Positions 1 to 6,694 of a stretch of 16,259 nucleotides of DNA are shown here, piece by piece. A program made the translations under genes and the position numbers. Source of the DNA: an uncultured Collinsella sp. (GTDB lineage Bacteria; Actinomycetota; Coriobacteriia; Coriobacteriales; Coriobacteriaceae); contig URNU01000007.1 in NCBI GenBank assembly GCA_900549275.1, positions 1 to 16,259 of the forward strand, read 5' to 3'. The notes under the pieces were generated by a model that was given only the letters and a program-made list of their open reading frames with translations, ran no database searches and was not told the origin of the DNA. Every line of letters begins with the position of its first letter. The first letter of the stretch is position 1.

Positions 1-143
1 AGTTTCGCAGCGAGAGAAGCGAAGCGAGAATGTTTGAGCATGGAATGATATGTGTGAGAGACGGGCGGGAGAGATACGAGCGCCCCGCGAGAATGATTGA
101 GCATGGAATGATATATAGGGGCCTCCCACGGGAGAGCGGACAT
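1..143 (-). CDS. Possible repeat-containing small ORF, partial at window edge
   Basis: The ATG at 143-141 overlaps the dut stop codon as TAATG, the same junction seen at lexA/DUF1624, miaB/miaA and miaA/hflX in this window. The frame stays open for 47 codons to the left edge. The 63-bp repeat is read as 21-residue units containing YHSMLNHSR and YHSMLKHSR. There is no recognisable domain, and no independent Shine-Dalgarno site was identified. It may be a translationally coupled short protein whose end lies outside the window, or simply an intergenic repeat that happens to be open. I do not recognise a family and give it low confidence. Confidence 0.25.
   Translation of the reverse strand, partial: MSALPWEAPIYHSMLNHSRGALVSLPPVSHTYHSMLKHSRFASLAAK
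24..136. repeat. Decayed 63-bp tandem repeat, two copies
   Basis: A 28-base block at 24-51 recurs at 87-114 with a single mismatch, a period of exactly 63 bp. A further shared octamer, cgggagag, lies at 66-73 and at 129-136, the same offset in each unit, so the whole 63-bp unit was duplicated and its second half has diverged. The array lies just downstream of dut and may extend beyond the left edge. The period is a multiple of three, so one reading frame stays in phase across both copies. Its function is unknown. Confidence 0.8.
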
Positions 144-586
144 TACAATACGCCGCTAGAACCGAAACCGCCGGCTCCTCGGTCGGTTTTGTCTAGTTCT
201 TCTACTTCTACGAGATTGACTGTGGGGACTTCTTGGATGACGAGCTGGGCGATGCGGTCGCCTTTGTTGATCTGGATATTGTTGGTGGGATCCAGGTTGA
301 TGAGGATGACCTTAAGCTCACCTCGATAGTGGGCGTCGATGAGACCGGGCGTGTTGACTATAGACAGGCCTTGTTTAATGGCTAGGCCGCTGCGGGGCTG
401 GACAAAGCCAGCGTAGCCATCGGGCAGTGCAATGGCCAAGCCAGTGGAGACCAATCGGCGCTCAAAGGGCTTGAGGGTGCAGTCTTCGTTGGCGCGGAGG
501 TCAAGACCGGCATCTGTAGGATGAGCGTATTTGGGAAGCTCGACCGTGGGATCGAGACGCTTAATGTTAACGGTAATGTTGGACAT
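143..586 (-). CDS. dut: dUTP diphosphatase (dUTPase)
   Basis: It hydrolyses dUTP to dUMP and pyrophosphate, keeping uracil out of DNA and feeding thymidylate synthesis. The 147-residue length is normal for trimeric dUTPases. All five signature motifs are visible in order: PTDAGLDLRA near residues 23-32, PRSGLA near 64-69, NTPGLIDAHYRGE near 78-90 with the catalytic aspartate and substrate-stacking tyrosine, GDRIAQLVI near 108-116, and the glycine-rich C-terminal arm RGAGGFGSSG near 136-145. The start is the ATG at 586. Its Shine-Dalgarno AAGGTGA includes the TGA stop of nrdR, only four bases separating the two genes, so dut should be translated from the LysM-nrdR-dut message. Its place next to nrdR puts two nucleotide-pool genes together downstream of an SOS promoter. 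Confidence 0.96.
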   Translation of the reverse strand: MSNITVNIKRLDPTVELPKYAHPTDAGLDLRANEDCTLKPFERRLVSTGLAIALPDGYAGFVQPRSGLAIKQGLSIVNTPGLIDAHYRGELKVILINLDPTNNIQINKGDRIAQLVIQEVPTVNLVEVEELDKTDRGAGGFGSSGVL

Positions 587-590
587 GAAA

Positions 591-1034
591 TCACCTTAGC
601 TTGTCGAGCTCTTGCAAAAACTCGTCGACGTCTTTGAAATCGCGATAGACCGAGGCAAAGCGAATGTAGGCCACCTTGTCGATCTTGGCCAAGCGCTTGA
701 GCACCATATCGCCCAGTTCATGGGACGTTACAGCCGTCAGCGTACGCGAACGCAACTCCACCTCGATATCATCGATGATCTCGTTGAGCTTTTTCGTATC
801 GATATCGCGCTTAATCGTGGCGCGCATCAGACCGACCAGCAGTTTGTTGCGATCGAACCGCTGCTTTGACCCGTCGGATTTGATAACCTCGATGGGGTCT
901 TCGCAGCGCTCGAACGTCGTAAAACGATAATTGCACGAGCAGCATTCACGACGACGCTTGATAGTGTTGTTCGACTCCTGCATACGGGAATCGACAACGC
1001 GGGTATGTGCCTTGCCGCATTTGGGACAGCGCAT
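591..1034 (-). CDS. nrdR: Transcriptional repressor NrdR of ribonucleotide reductase genes
   Basis: NrdR is a zinc-binding, nucleotide-sensing repressor of ribonucleotide reductase operons. The N-terminal zinc ribbon is complete, with cysteines at 3, 6, 31 and 34 (CPKC ... CCSC), followed by an ATP-cone domain over about residues 49-139 that senses ATP/dATP. At 147 residues it is close to the usual family length of about 150. The ATG at 1034 is preceded by a strong AGGAGG at good spacing. The start codon and the end of that ribosome site lie in one arm of an 11-bp perfect inverted repeat (1030-1071). It sits between the LysM gene, 51 bases upstream, and dut, 4 bases downstream, the same neighbourhood as Rv2718c in M. 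tuberculosis. No nrdR target promoter is visible in this window. Confidence 0.96.
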   Translation of the reverse strand: MRCPKCGKAHTRVVDSRMQESNNTIKRRRECCSCNYRFTTFERCEDPIEVIKSDGSKQRFDRNKLLVGLMRATIKRDIDTKKLNEIIDDIEVELRSRTLTAVTSHELGDMVLKRLAKIDKVAYIRFASVYRDFKDVDEFLQELDKLR

Positions 1035-1071
1035 GGTACCTCCTCTTAAACGATAACAAGGGTACCATGCG
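1030..1071 (-). promoter_or_regulatory. Perfect 11-bp inverted repeat over the nrdR start codon
   Basis: CGCATGGTACC at 1030-1040 is exactly complemented by GGTACCATGCG at 1061-1071, with 20 bases between. In the minus-strand RNA the downstream arm holds the nrdR ATG and the last two G of its AGGAGG Shine-Dalgarno, whose other bases sit in the loop. Such a stem would block translation initiation of nrdR. It could instead be a DNA operator. The symmetry is certain; the role is inference. Confidence 0.6.
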
Positions 1072-1085
1072 ACCGAGCGGAAATC

Positions 1086-1535
1086 TTACGAACGAGCCGG
1101 AACTTTCAGAACTGCACCAGCATCAAGAGAGCCGCGATCGAGGTGATTGACGCTACGAATCATGTCGGAAGTCTCCTGCGTAGAAAGGCCATCGACGGGA
1201 TGCTCCTGGGCAAGCGACCACAGGGAATCGCCGGACTGCACGCGAACCGTCTCGTAGGTAACGTTGGCTACGGAATCGGCATATGCTGCGTGACGAGCAG
1301 AAAAGACTGACGTGGCGAGCACGAAGAACAGGGTGAACGCTACGGCAACAGCAACAATCGTCGAGGCCTTCAGGGCAACAGGAGCCAAAGCAACGGTCGC
1401 ACGCTGGGTGCGAACGGGTTTAGTGGCCACGGCCTGAAAATGAGAGCGTCCGCCCTTCACGACCGTAAAGGCAGGCGTGGCGGGCGTCTCGAGCTTAAGG
1501 GCGAGGTTTCCCTGGACCATATCCGCTGCGTTCAT
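1086..1535 (-). CDS. SOS-linked TM-LysM protein, candidate cell division inhibitor (YneA/DivS/Rv2719c-like)
   Basis: The 149-residue protein has a roughly 56-residue cytoplasmic N-terminus, one hydrophobic membrane segment at about 57-79, and an external LysM domain at about 94-146 (VRVQSGDSLWSLAQEH ... NHLDRGSLDAGAVLKVP) expected to bind peptidoglycan. This plan and the position divergent from lexA match the SOS-induced division inhibitors YneA of Bacillus and DivS of Corynebacterium, and Rv2719c of M. tuberculosis. Sequence similarity outside LysM is usually poor, so the functional call rests on architecture and context. The ATG at 1535 follows a GAGGAG site. A promoter with TTGACA and GATAAT at 1626-1653 carries an SOS box in its spacer. 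A 6-bp stem (1546-1551 with 1560-1565) abuts the ribosome site. nrdR and dut follow on the same strand. Confidence 0.75.
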   Translation of the reverse strand: MNAADMVQGNLALKLETPATPAFTVVKGGRSHFQAVATKPVRTQRATVALAPVALKASTIVAVAVAFTLFFVLATSVFSARHAAYADSVANVTYETVRVQSGDSLWSLAQEHPVDGLSTQETSDMIRSVNHLDRGSLDAGAVLKVPARS

Positions 1536-1606
1536 TCTGTTCTCCTCTCGTTTGTTTTGACGAGAACTGTTTTATCAAGCCGCGGGGACAAAAAAGTCTA
1601 GCGCGG

Positions 1607-1674
1607 GAACGAGTGTTCGGTTATTATTATCTTCGAACAGTTGTTCCTGTCAAGCAAAAATAGAACATTTGTTT
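1607..1674. promoter_or_regulatory. Three SOS (LexA) boxes at exact 28-bp spacing
   Basis: Two perfect GAAC-N4-GTTC palindromes lie at 1607-1618 and 1635-1646, and a one-mismatch copy (GAACATTTGTTT) at 1663-1674. Start-to-start distance is 28 bp both times. The middle box lies in the spacer of the LysM promoter. The left box overlaps the expected LysM transcription start, and ends 3 bases before a plus-strand TATTAT (1622-1627). That is the same box-to-minus-10 distance as at recA, so TATTAT is a candidate lexA minus-10, although no good minus-35 accompanies it. The sites match the Gram-positive LexA operator (Cheo box). Confidence 0.9.
1626..1653 (-). promoter_or_regulatory. SOS-controlled promoter of the LysM-nrdR-dut operon
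   Basis: Reading the minus strand, TTGACA (plus 1648-1653) is followed by a 16-base spacer and GATAAT (plus 1626-1631). The spacer contains the LexA box GAACAACTGTTC, three bases before the minus-10, as in the recA promoter. Transcription should start near 1619, giving a leader of about 84 bases. The minus-10 overlaps the candidate plus-strand lexA minus-10 at 1622-1627. Confidence 0.8.
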
Positions 1675-1698
1675 GGTATGGGTAGAGAGGAATCCCTG

Positions 1699-2343
1699 AT
1701 GGCTCGCAAAATTACCAAGCGTCAGCAGCAAATTTACGACTTCATCAAGGAATATCAGCAGGAGAAGGGCTATCCGCCCAGTGTGCGCGAGATGGCTTCG
1801 GCTGTGGGCCTTTCCTCCCCTAGCACCGTACATGCACATCTCTCCGCACTCGAAGCACGCGGCCTGCTCAAGCGTGACGCCACCAAGCCTCGCGCCCTCG
1901 AGCTCTTTGACGAAGACGGATCTTCCGTCTCCATCTCAAAGTCCGATGAGCCCACAGCACCCCGCGGCACCGTATCGCTGCCTCTCGTAGGCCGCGTCGC
2001 CGCAGGGATTCCCATCCTTGCCGAGCAGAATATCGAGGACACCTTTACCATCCCGACCGAGATCGCAACGGACCAGGGGTCCTTTATCCTCGAGGTCCAC
2101 GGCAATTCGATGATTAACGTCGGCATCTATAACGGCGACTACATCATCGTTCGCGAGCAGAAGAGCGCCATGAATGGCGAGATTGTCGTGGCCATGATCG
2201 AAGGCTCCGCAACAGTCAAAACGTTCTACAAGGAGCAGGGGCGCGTTCGCCTGCAGCCTGAAAACGACACCATGGAGCCCATCTACGCGACAAATCCCAC
2301 GATTCTGGGCAAGGTCGTCGGTTTGATGCGCCGGTTTTCGTAA
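1699..2343 (+). CDS. lexA: LexA repressor, SOS regulator with self-cleaving peptidase domain
   Basis: LexA represses SOS genes and inactivates itself by autocleavage when bound to RecA filaments. The 214-residue protein has a winged helix N-terminus (about 1-65, with TKRQQQIYDFI and GYPPSVREMASAVGLSSPSTVHAHL as recognition region), a linker, and an S24 peptidase fold. The cleavage bond is Ala102-Gly103 in VGRVAAGIP. The catalytic pair is Ser137 (HGNSM) and Lys174 (ATVKTF). The ATG at 1699 is chosen because AGAGAGG lies eight bases upstream and the protein then begins MARKITKRQQQ like its relatives. In-frame TTG 1669 and ATG 1678 upstream lack such a site and fall in or next to an operator. 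Its stop overlaps the next start as TAATG. Three SOS boxes upstream predict autoregulation. Confidence 0.97.
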   Translation: MARKITKRQQQIYDFIKEYQQEKGYPPSVREMASAVGLSSPSTVHAHLSALEARGLLKRDATKPRALELFDEDGSSVSISKSDEPTAPRGTVSLPLVGRVAAGIPILAEQNIEDTFTIPTEIATDQGSFILEVHGNSMINVGIYNGDYIIVREQKSAMNGEIVVAMIEGSATVKTFYKEQGRVRLQPENDTMEPIYATNPTILGKVVGLMRRFS

Positions 2344-3047
2344 TGCAAAAACGCATCACCGTCTTTGATACCATTCGCGGGTTTACCATGCTATCGATGG
2401 CTGGATTTCATGCCTGCTACGACCTTGCCTACCTATATGGTTGGGAGATGCCCTGGTTTACCCAGACCATCTTCCAGGACATCTGGCGTGCCAGCATCAG
2501 TTGGGTATTTTTGTTTATTGCCGGCTGGATGTGCACCCTCTCGCGCAACAACATCAAGCGTGCCGCCAAATATGCCGCTGCCGCTTTGGTCGTATGGATT
2601 GCAACGACGCTCGTCTCGGTTGATGACTCGGTGAACTTCGGCATCATTTTCTGTATGGCGGCGTGCACTGCCATTGTCGCGCTCGCGCGCCCGGTTCTCG
2701 ATAGAGTGCCGGCAGTATGGGGTATAACGATTTGCCTCATACTCTTTGCCTGTACCTGGAGCATTCCTAAAGCGGTCTACCCTATCCCCTATCTAGCTTG
2801 GCTGGGGTTCCCGGGTCCAGACTTTGTCTCCGGTGATTACTATCCGCTCATACCATTCTTATTTATGTACCTCACAGGCTTCTTTGCCGCCCGCACGGCT
2901 CAAAAAGCAAATCGTGATGCGCCAGCATGGGCCTATGCGAATCCCATCCCGGCGCTCGCAAGCCTCGGACGCCATGCACTGCCGTTCTACCTGCTTCATC
3001 AACCGATTATCTTGGGTGTACTGGAGCTGATTTATTCCGTTCGGTAA
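2343..3047 (+). CDS. DUF1624 / HGSNAT-like membrane acyltransferase-family protein
   Basis: A 234-residue polytopic membrane protein. It opens with ITVFDTIRGFTMLSMAGFHACYDL, the N-terminal signature of the DUF1624 family (heparan-alpha-glucosaminide N-acetyltransferase catalytic-domain-like), including the Asp-x-x-Arg-Gly motif and a histidine in the first membrane helix. About six to seven hydrophobic segments follow, ending with GRHALPFYLLHQPIILGVLELI, typical of the family's last helix. The acyl donor and acceptor of the short bacterial members are not known. The ATG overlaps the lexA stop (TAATG), so it should be translationally coupled to lexA and SOS-controlled with it. Its last 16 bases overlap the end of hflX on the other strand. 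Family assignment is good; substrate is unknown. Confidence 0.8.
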   Translation: MQKRITVFDTIRGFTMLSMAGFHACYDLAYLYGWEMPWFTQTIFQDIWRASISWVFLFIAGWMCTLSRNNIKRAAKYAAAALVVWIATTLVSVDDSVNFGIIFCMAACTAIVALARPVLDRVPAVWGITICLILFACTWSIPKAVYPIPYLAWLGFPGPDFVSGDYYPLIPFLFMYLTGFFAARTAQKANRDAPAWAYANPIPALASLGRHALPFYLLHQPIILGVLELIYSVR

Positions 3048-4321
3048 CGCTCAAGACGTGGTGCGATACGGGTCGGAAGCTTTGCCACAATACGAACGCC
3101 GTCCTCGAGGTATTCCTCGTGCAGGAGGGTTCCCTGTTCGTGCACGAGCGTGATTAACGCGCCCTCTCGATACGGAATATCAGCCGAGAGCAACACATCC
3201 GTAGCGGCCGCTTCACGAGCGATACGATCGACTAAGTCATCAAGACCCTCACCCGTCTGAGCCGAGAACAGTACCGCCTCGGGATAGCGCCGGCGGAAGC
3301 TCGAGCGGTCGACGCTATCGAGCAGATCAATTTTATTGAACACGGTAAGCGTCAGGCGCTCACCGGCACCAATCTCGTCAAGGACACGATCAACCGCCTC
3401 GAGCTGACGCTCGTAATCCTCATCGGAAGCATCCACGACTTTAAGAATCAAATCGGCGCCGAGCACCTCGGAAAGCGTAGATTTAAACGCGTCGACCAGG
3501 CCATGGGGCAGCTTTTGAATAAAGCCGACAGTATCGGTGATCGTCATGCCACGGCCACCGGGTAAACGGTACGAGCGCGTCGTGGGATCGAGCGTGGCAA
3601 ATAGCTTATCCTGCGAAAGTACCGTGGATCCCGTCAATCGATTAAGCAACGTCGACTTGCCGGCATTGGTGTAGCCAGCCAACGCCACGCGAAACGCCGG
3701 CGATTCAATACGGCTTTTCGATTGCACATCGCGACGTTGTTCAACCTGCTTTAGTTCGCGTCGAAGAGCTGCGATCTTATTACGAATCAGGCGACGGTCG
3801 ACCTCTAGCTGGCTTTCGCCCTGGCCAAAGCGCGAGCCAATACCGCCACGCGTCTGTTCCTTGGCAAGATGGCTCCACATACCTCGCAGACGAGGTAGCA
3901 GGTACTGCAGCTGTGCTAGCTGCACCTGCAAGCGACCCTCACGAGTCTGGGCATGCAGACCAAAGATATCCAAAATCAACGCCGTACGGTCAATAATCTT
4001 AACCGGTTCGCCCACGGCTTTCTCAAGATAGGACTGCTGTGAGGGCGTCAGGTCGTCGTCGAAGATAACAACATCCGCATCCATGCGATGAACCAAACCG
4101 CACAGCTCCTCGACCTTGCCGGAGCCGATAAACGATTTGGGATAGGGCTTGACCAGGCGCTGCGACAAGCGTGCCACGCATTGGGCTCCAGCAGTGTGGG
4201 CCAAGCACTCAAGCTCATCGAGCGAACGGTCGAGCGGCCAGGCGTTATCGCGCCACTCAACACCAACCAAGATGGCGCGCTCGGGTTCAGGCGCCGTGGG
4301 GACCAAAGGGAAACGAGCCAT
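3032..4321 (-). CDS. hflX: GTPase HflX, ribosome-associated
   Basis: HflX is a GTPase that binds 50S and 70S ribosomes and splits stalled ribosomes. The 429-residue protein shows the HflX N-terminal domain, the family marker GGIGSRFGQGESQLEVDRR at about 159-177 with the following basic helical linker, and a G domain. In it are G1 GYTNAGKS (216-223), G2 around ATLDPTTR, G3 DTVG (263-266), G4 NKID (329-332) and G5 SAQ (353-355). The ATG at 4321 overlaps the miaA stop as TAATG, so coupling to miaA is expected. miaA-hflX proximity is also seen in many bacteria (miaA-hfq-hflX), here without hfq. It is the last gene of the rny-side operon and its 3' end overlaps the DUF1624 gene on the opposite strand. 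Confidence 0.96.
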   Translation of the reverse strand: MARFPLVPTAPEPERAILVGVEWRDNAWPLDRSLDELECLAHTAGAQCVARLSQRLVKPYPKSFIGSGKVEELCGLVHRMDADVVIFDDDLTPSQQSYLEKAVGEPVKIIDRTALILDIFGLHAQTREGRLQVQLAQLQYLLPRLRGMWSHLAKEQTRGGIGSRFGQGESQLEVDRRLIRNKIAALRRELKQVEQRRDVQSKSRIESPAFRVALAGYTNAGKSTLLNRLTGSTVLSQDKLFATLDPTTRSYRLPGGRGMTITDTVGFIQKLPHGLVDAFKSTLSEVLGADLILKVVDASDEDYERQLEAVDRVLDEIGAGERLTLTVFNKIDLLDSVDRSSFRRRYPEAVLFSAQTGEGLDDLVDRIAREAAATDVLLSADIPYREGALITLVHEQGTLLHEEYLEDGVRIVAKLPTRIAPRLERYRTE

Positions 4322-5259
4322 TAGGCAGCCTCGATGCGACGGTAGATATCATCGACGACCTCATCGATCGTAAACTCATCCATATCGAACCACACAATGC
4401 GATGGTCGCGCTTAAACCAGGAAAGCTGGCGCTTTGCATAGCGACGTGAGCGCATCTTGATAAGCTCACGGGCCTCATCCATGGAAATAACACCACGTAA
4501 GGCATCAATAATCTCTTTGTAACCGATTGCCTGCATCGATGTGAGTGCATCACCCAGGCCCTGGTCCATAAGGCCACGGACCTCATCAACCAGCCCCTGC
4601 TCAAACATAAGGTCGACACGCAGGTTAATGCGCTCATACAGCACTTCACGGCTACGCATCAGACCAAACCACAAGGCATGATAACGCTCGCGCGGAACGC
4701 TGAATTTCGACTTCTGCTGGGCATATGACACGCCGTCATCGTGCATCTCGAGCGCACGAATCACACGACGCACGTTATGGGGATGAATCACGGCAGCAGA
4801 TTCCGGGTCGCGCTCGGCAAGCAAGGCATGCAATGCTTCCTCGCCAATGCGCTCGGCAAGCTCCTGATAGCCCACGCGGCGTTCGTCCTCGAGTTCTCCC
4901 GAAGGAAAATCCATTTCATCGAGTGCAGCCTTGAGATACAAGCCCGTACCGCCGCAAAAGACCGGAAGACGTTGTTCAGCAAGCAAACGCTCAATATGCG
5001 CTCGGGCATCCGACTGATAGAGCGCAGCAGAATACGCGACGCCCGGATCCACGATATCGACAAGGCGCAGGGGCACCGAGCACTCCTCAGGCATCATTTT
5101 GGCCGTACCGATGTCCATGCCGCGATAGATTTGCATCGCGTCACACGACAACACTTCAGACGACAGACGAACAGCCAGACGGTCGGCAACATCGCTCTTG
5201 CCGACCGCGGTCGGACCGACAATCGCTACGACAGAAAGGCTTGCACCGGGGGAAATCAT
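4321..5259 (-). CDS. miaA: tRNA dimethylallyltransferase MiaA
   Basis: MiaA transfers a dimethylallyl group to N6 of adenosine 37 in tRNAs reading codons that begin with U, making i6A. The 312-residue protein has the P-loop GPTAVGKS at residues 15-22, then the conserved DAMQIYRGMDIGTAK from Asp40, and FCGGTGLYLKA near 101-111. The central RVIRALEMH and the C-terminal RSRRYAKRQLSWFKRD segment are also family hallmarks. The ATG at 5259 is chosen over an in-frame start at 5298: it overlaps the miaB stop as TAATG and places the P-loop at the normal distance from the N-terminus. MiaB, encoded just upstream, acts on the MiaA product to give ms2i6A, so the two genes form a two-step tRNA modification cassette. 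Confidence 0.97.
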   Translation of the reverse strand: MISPGASLSVVAIVGPTAVGKSDVADRLAVRLSSEVLSCDAMQIYRGMDIGTAKMMPEECSVPLRLVDIVDPGVAYSAALYQSDARAHIERLLAEQRLPVFCGGTGLYLKAALDEMDFPSGELEDERRVGYQELAERIGEEALHALLAERDPESAAVIHPHNVRRVIRALEMHDDGVSYAQQKSKFSVPRERYHALWFGLMRSREVLYERINLRVDLMFEQGLVDEVRGLMDQGLGDALTSMQAIGYKEIIDALRGVISMDEARELIKMRSRRYAKRQLSWFKRDHRIVWFDMDEFTIDEVVDDIYRRIEAA

Positions 5260-6629
5260 TAGCGAGGCTCGCCCACGACGGAGCCAGACAGATACCACGT
5301 CTTGGCGACATCAATATCAACATCGACGATCTTGCCGATGAGCTGATCGATGCTATAGCCAGCAGGAATCGGCGCATGCACCGTCTGGTTCTTGGGGCTC
5401 TTGCCCAGAAGGACAGCGTCGTTCTTCTTGCTCGTGCCCTCAATGAGCGCAGGCACCACGGTGTGAAGCTCGCCCTGATTATACTCGTGCGCCGTCGTCT
5501 CAATAACCTTGACCAGACGGTTAAAGCGCTCAAGGATAACCTCATGCGGGGTGGGATCATTAATCTCGGCGGCCGGAGTACCGGCGCGCTTGGAGTAAAT
5601 GAAGGTGTAGGCCTGGGCATAGCGCACCGTCTCGGCAAGCGAGAGCGTCTGCTCAAAGTCTTCCACGGTCTCGCCCGGGAAACCCACGATGATGTCGGTC
5701 GAAAGCGCAATGTCGGGCATACGGTTACGAATACGATCGACCAGGCCCAGATAATCCTCGCGCGTATAACGACGATTCATCTCTTTAAGAATGCGCGTGG
5801 AGCCCGACTGAACGGCCAGGTGGAGCTGCGGCATAACGGCAGGCGTCTCGGCCATAGCATCGATGGTCTCGGGCAGCAGATCTTTGGGATGCGAAGAGGT
5901 AAAGAAGATACGCTCGACACCCGTATCGCCCACGGCGCGCAGCAGATCGGCAAAGCGCGGCTTGCCAAAGAGGTCGCGACCGTAGGAATTAACGTTTTGG
6001 CCCAGAAGCGTAATCTCACGCACGCCCTGACGCACGAGCCCGGTCACCTCGTCGACAATCTCCTCGAAGGGGCGGCTCTTCTCGCGGCCACGGACGTACG
6101 GCACGATGCAGTACGTGCAAAAGTTGTTACAGCCTGTCATGATGGGAACCCAGGCGTGATACTGCGTCTCGCGATGCCACGGCATACTCATGGCGTCGGT
6201 ATCCTCATGCTCATTCGTGCGGATATGGCGCTTGCCATCCAAAAACGCCTCGGCGATAAGCTCCGCCACATGCGCAATGGAATGAGTACCAAAAATGACA
6301 TTGACGTTATCGACGTTGGTAAGCAAGCCTTCGCCATCGCGCTGGGCGATGCAGCCTCCCACAGCGACCACACGCTTACCCGAAGGCGAAGGAGGAAGGC
6401 TCTTGCAGGAATTGCACTGACCATACAGGCGCGTATCGGCAGCCTCGCGCACACAGCACGTCATGAACACGACAATATCGGCATGCTCCGGATCGAGCGC
6501 CATAAGACAGCCATACGAATCGAGCAAACCACTCACGCGCTCGGAGTCGTGCTGGTTCATCTGGCAGCCGAATGTGCGAATAAAGTAGGTTTTACCGGCA
6601 AGAATATCGCGTACGGAACGCTGGTCCAT
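5259..6629 (-). CDS. miaB: tRNA-2-methylthio-N6-dimethylallyladenosine synthase MiaB
   Basis: A radical SAM methylthiotransferase that adds a methylthio group to i6A37 in tRNA. Over 456 residues it shows the N-terminal MTTase domain with candidate cluster ligands Cys22 (TFGCQMNQHDSE), Cys58 or Cys59, and Cys93 (VGGCIAQ). The radical SAM motif CNNFCTYC gives Cys167, Cys171 and Cys174. A C-terminal TRAM-type RNA-binding segment runs from about residue 385. TFGCQMN distinguishes MiaB from the RimO (LGCAKN) in the same window. The ATG at 6629 has an AGGATG-like site about ten bases upstream. The 65 bases separating it from spoVS show no terminator and only a weak promoter-like match, so it is probably read from upstream. 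Confidence 0.96.
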   Translation of the reverse strand: MDQRSVRDILAGKTYFIRTFGCQMNQHDSERVSGLLDSYGCLMALDPEHADIVVFMTCCVREAADTRLYGQCNSCKSLPPSPSGKRVVAVGGCIAQRDGEGLLTNVDNVNVIFGTHSIAHVAELIAEAFLDGKRHIRTNEHEDTDAMSMPWHRETQYHAWVPIMTGCNNFCTYCIVPYVRGREKSRPFEEIVDEVTGLVRQGVREITLLGQNVNSYGRDLFGKPRFADLLRAVGDTGVERIFFTSSHPKDLLPETIDAMAETPAVMPQLHLAVQSGSTRILKEMNRRYTREDYLGLVDRIRNRMPDIALSTDIIVGFPGETVEDFEQTLSLAETVRYAQAYTFIYSKRAGTPAAEINDPTPHEVILERFNRLVKVIETTAHEYNQGELHTVVPALIEGTSKKNDAVLLGKSPKNQTVHAPIPAGYSIDQLIGKIVDVDIDVAKTWYLSGSVVGEPR

Positions 6630-6694
6630 GAGCTTACATCCTAACGATAGTATCGACGGGGCGCATAGGTGCTACAAGCGTGCAGATGGCTCGC

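Noticed and set aside
30..329. 99-codon plus-strand frame across the left repeat into dut
   Set aside because: Two thirds is antisense to dut and there is no ribosome site. The repeat itself is reported separately.
1580..1606. CCGCG/CGCGG pairing with an inner six-base A/T run as a terminator in the LysM leader
   Set aside because: The T-run lies in the loop rather than after the stem, so it does not have terminator form.
5241..6644. 467-codon open frame on the plus strand opposite miaB
   Set aside because: It is fully antisense to a well-motifed miaB, has no recognisable domain, and has the His/Arg/Gly-rich composition expected of a high-GC shadow frame.
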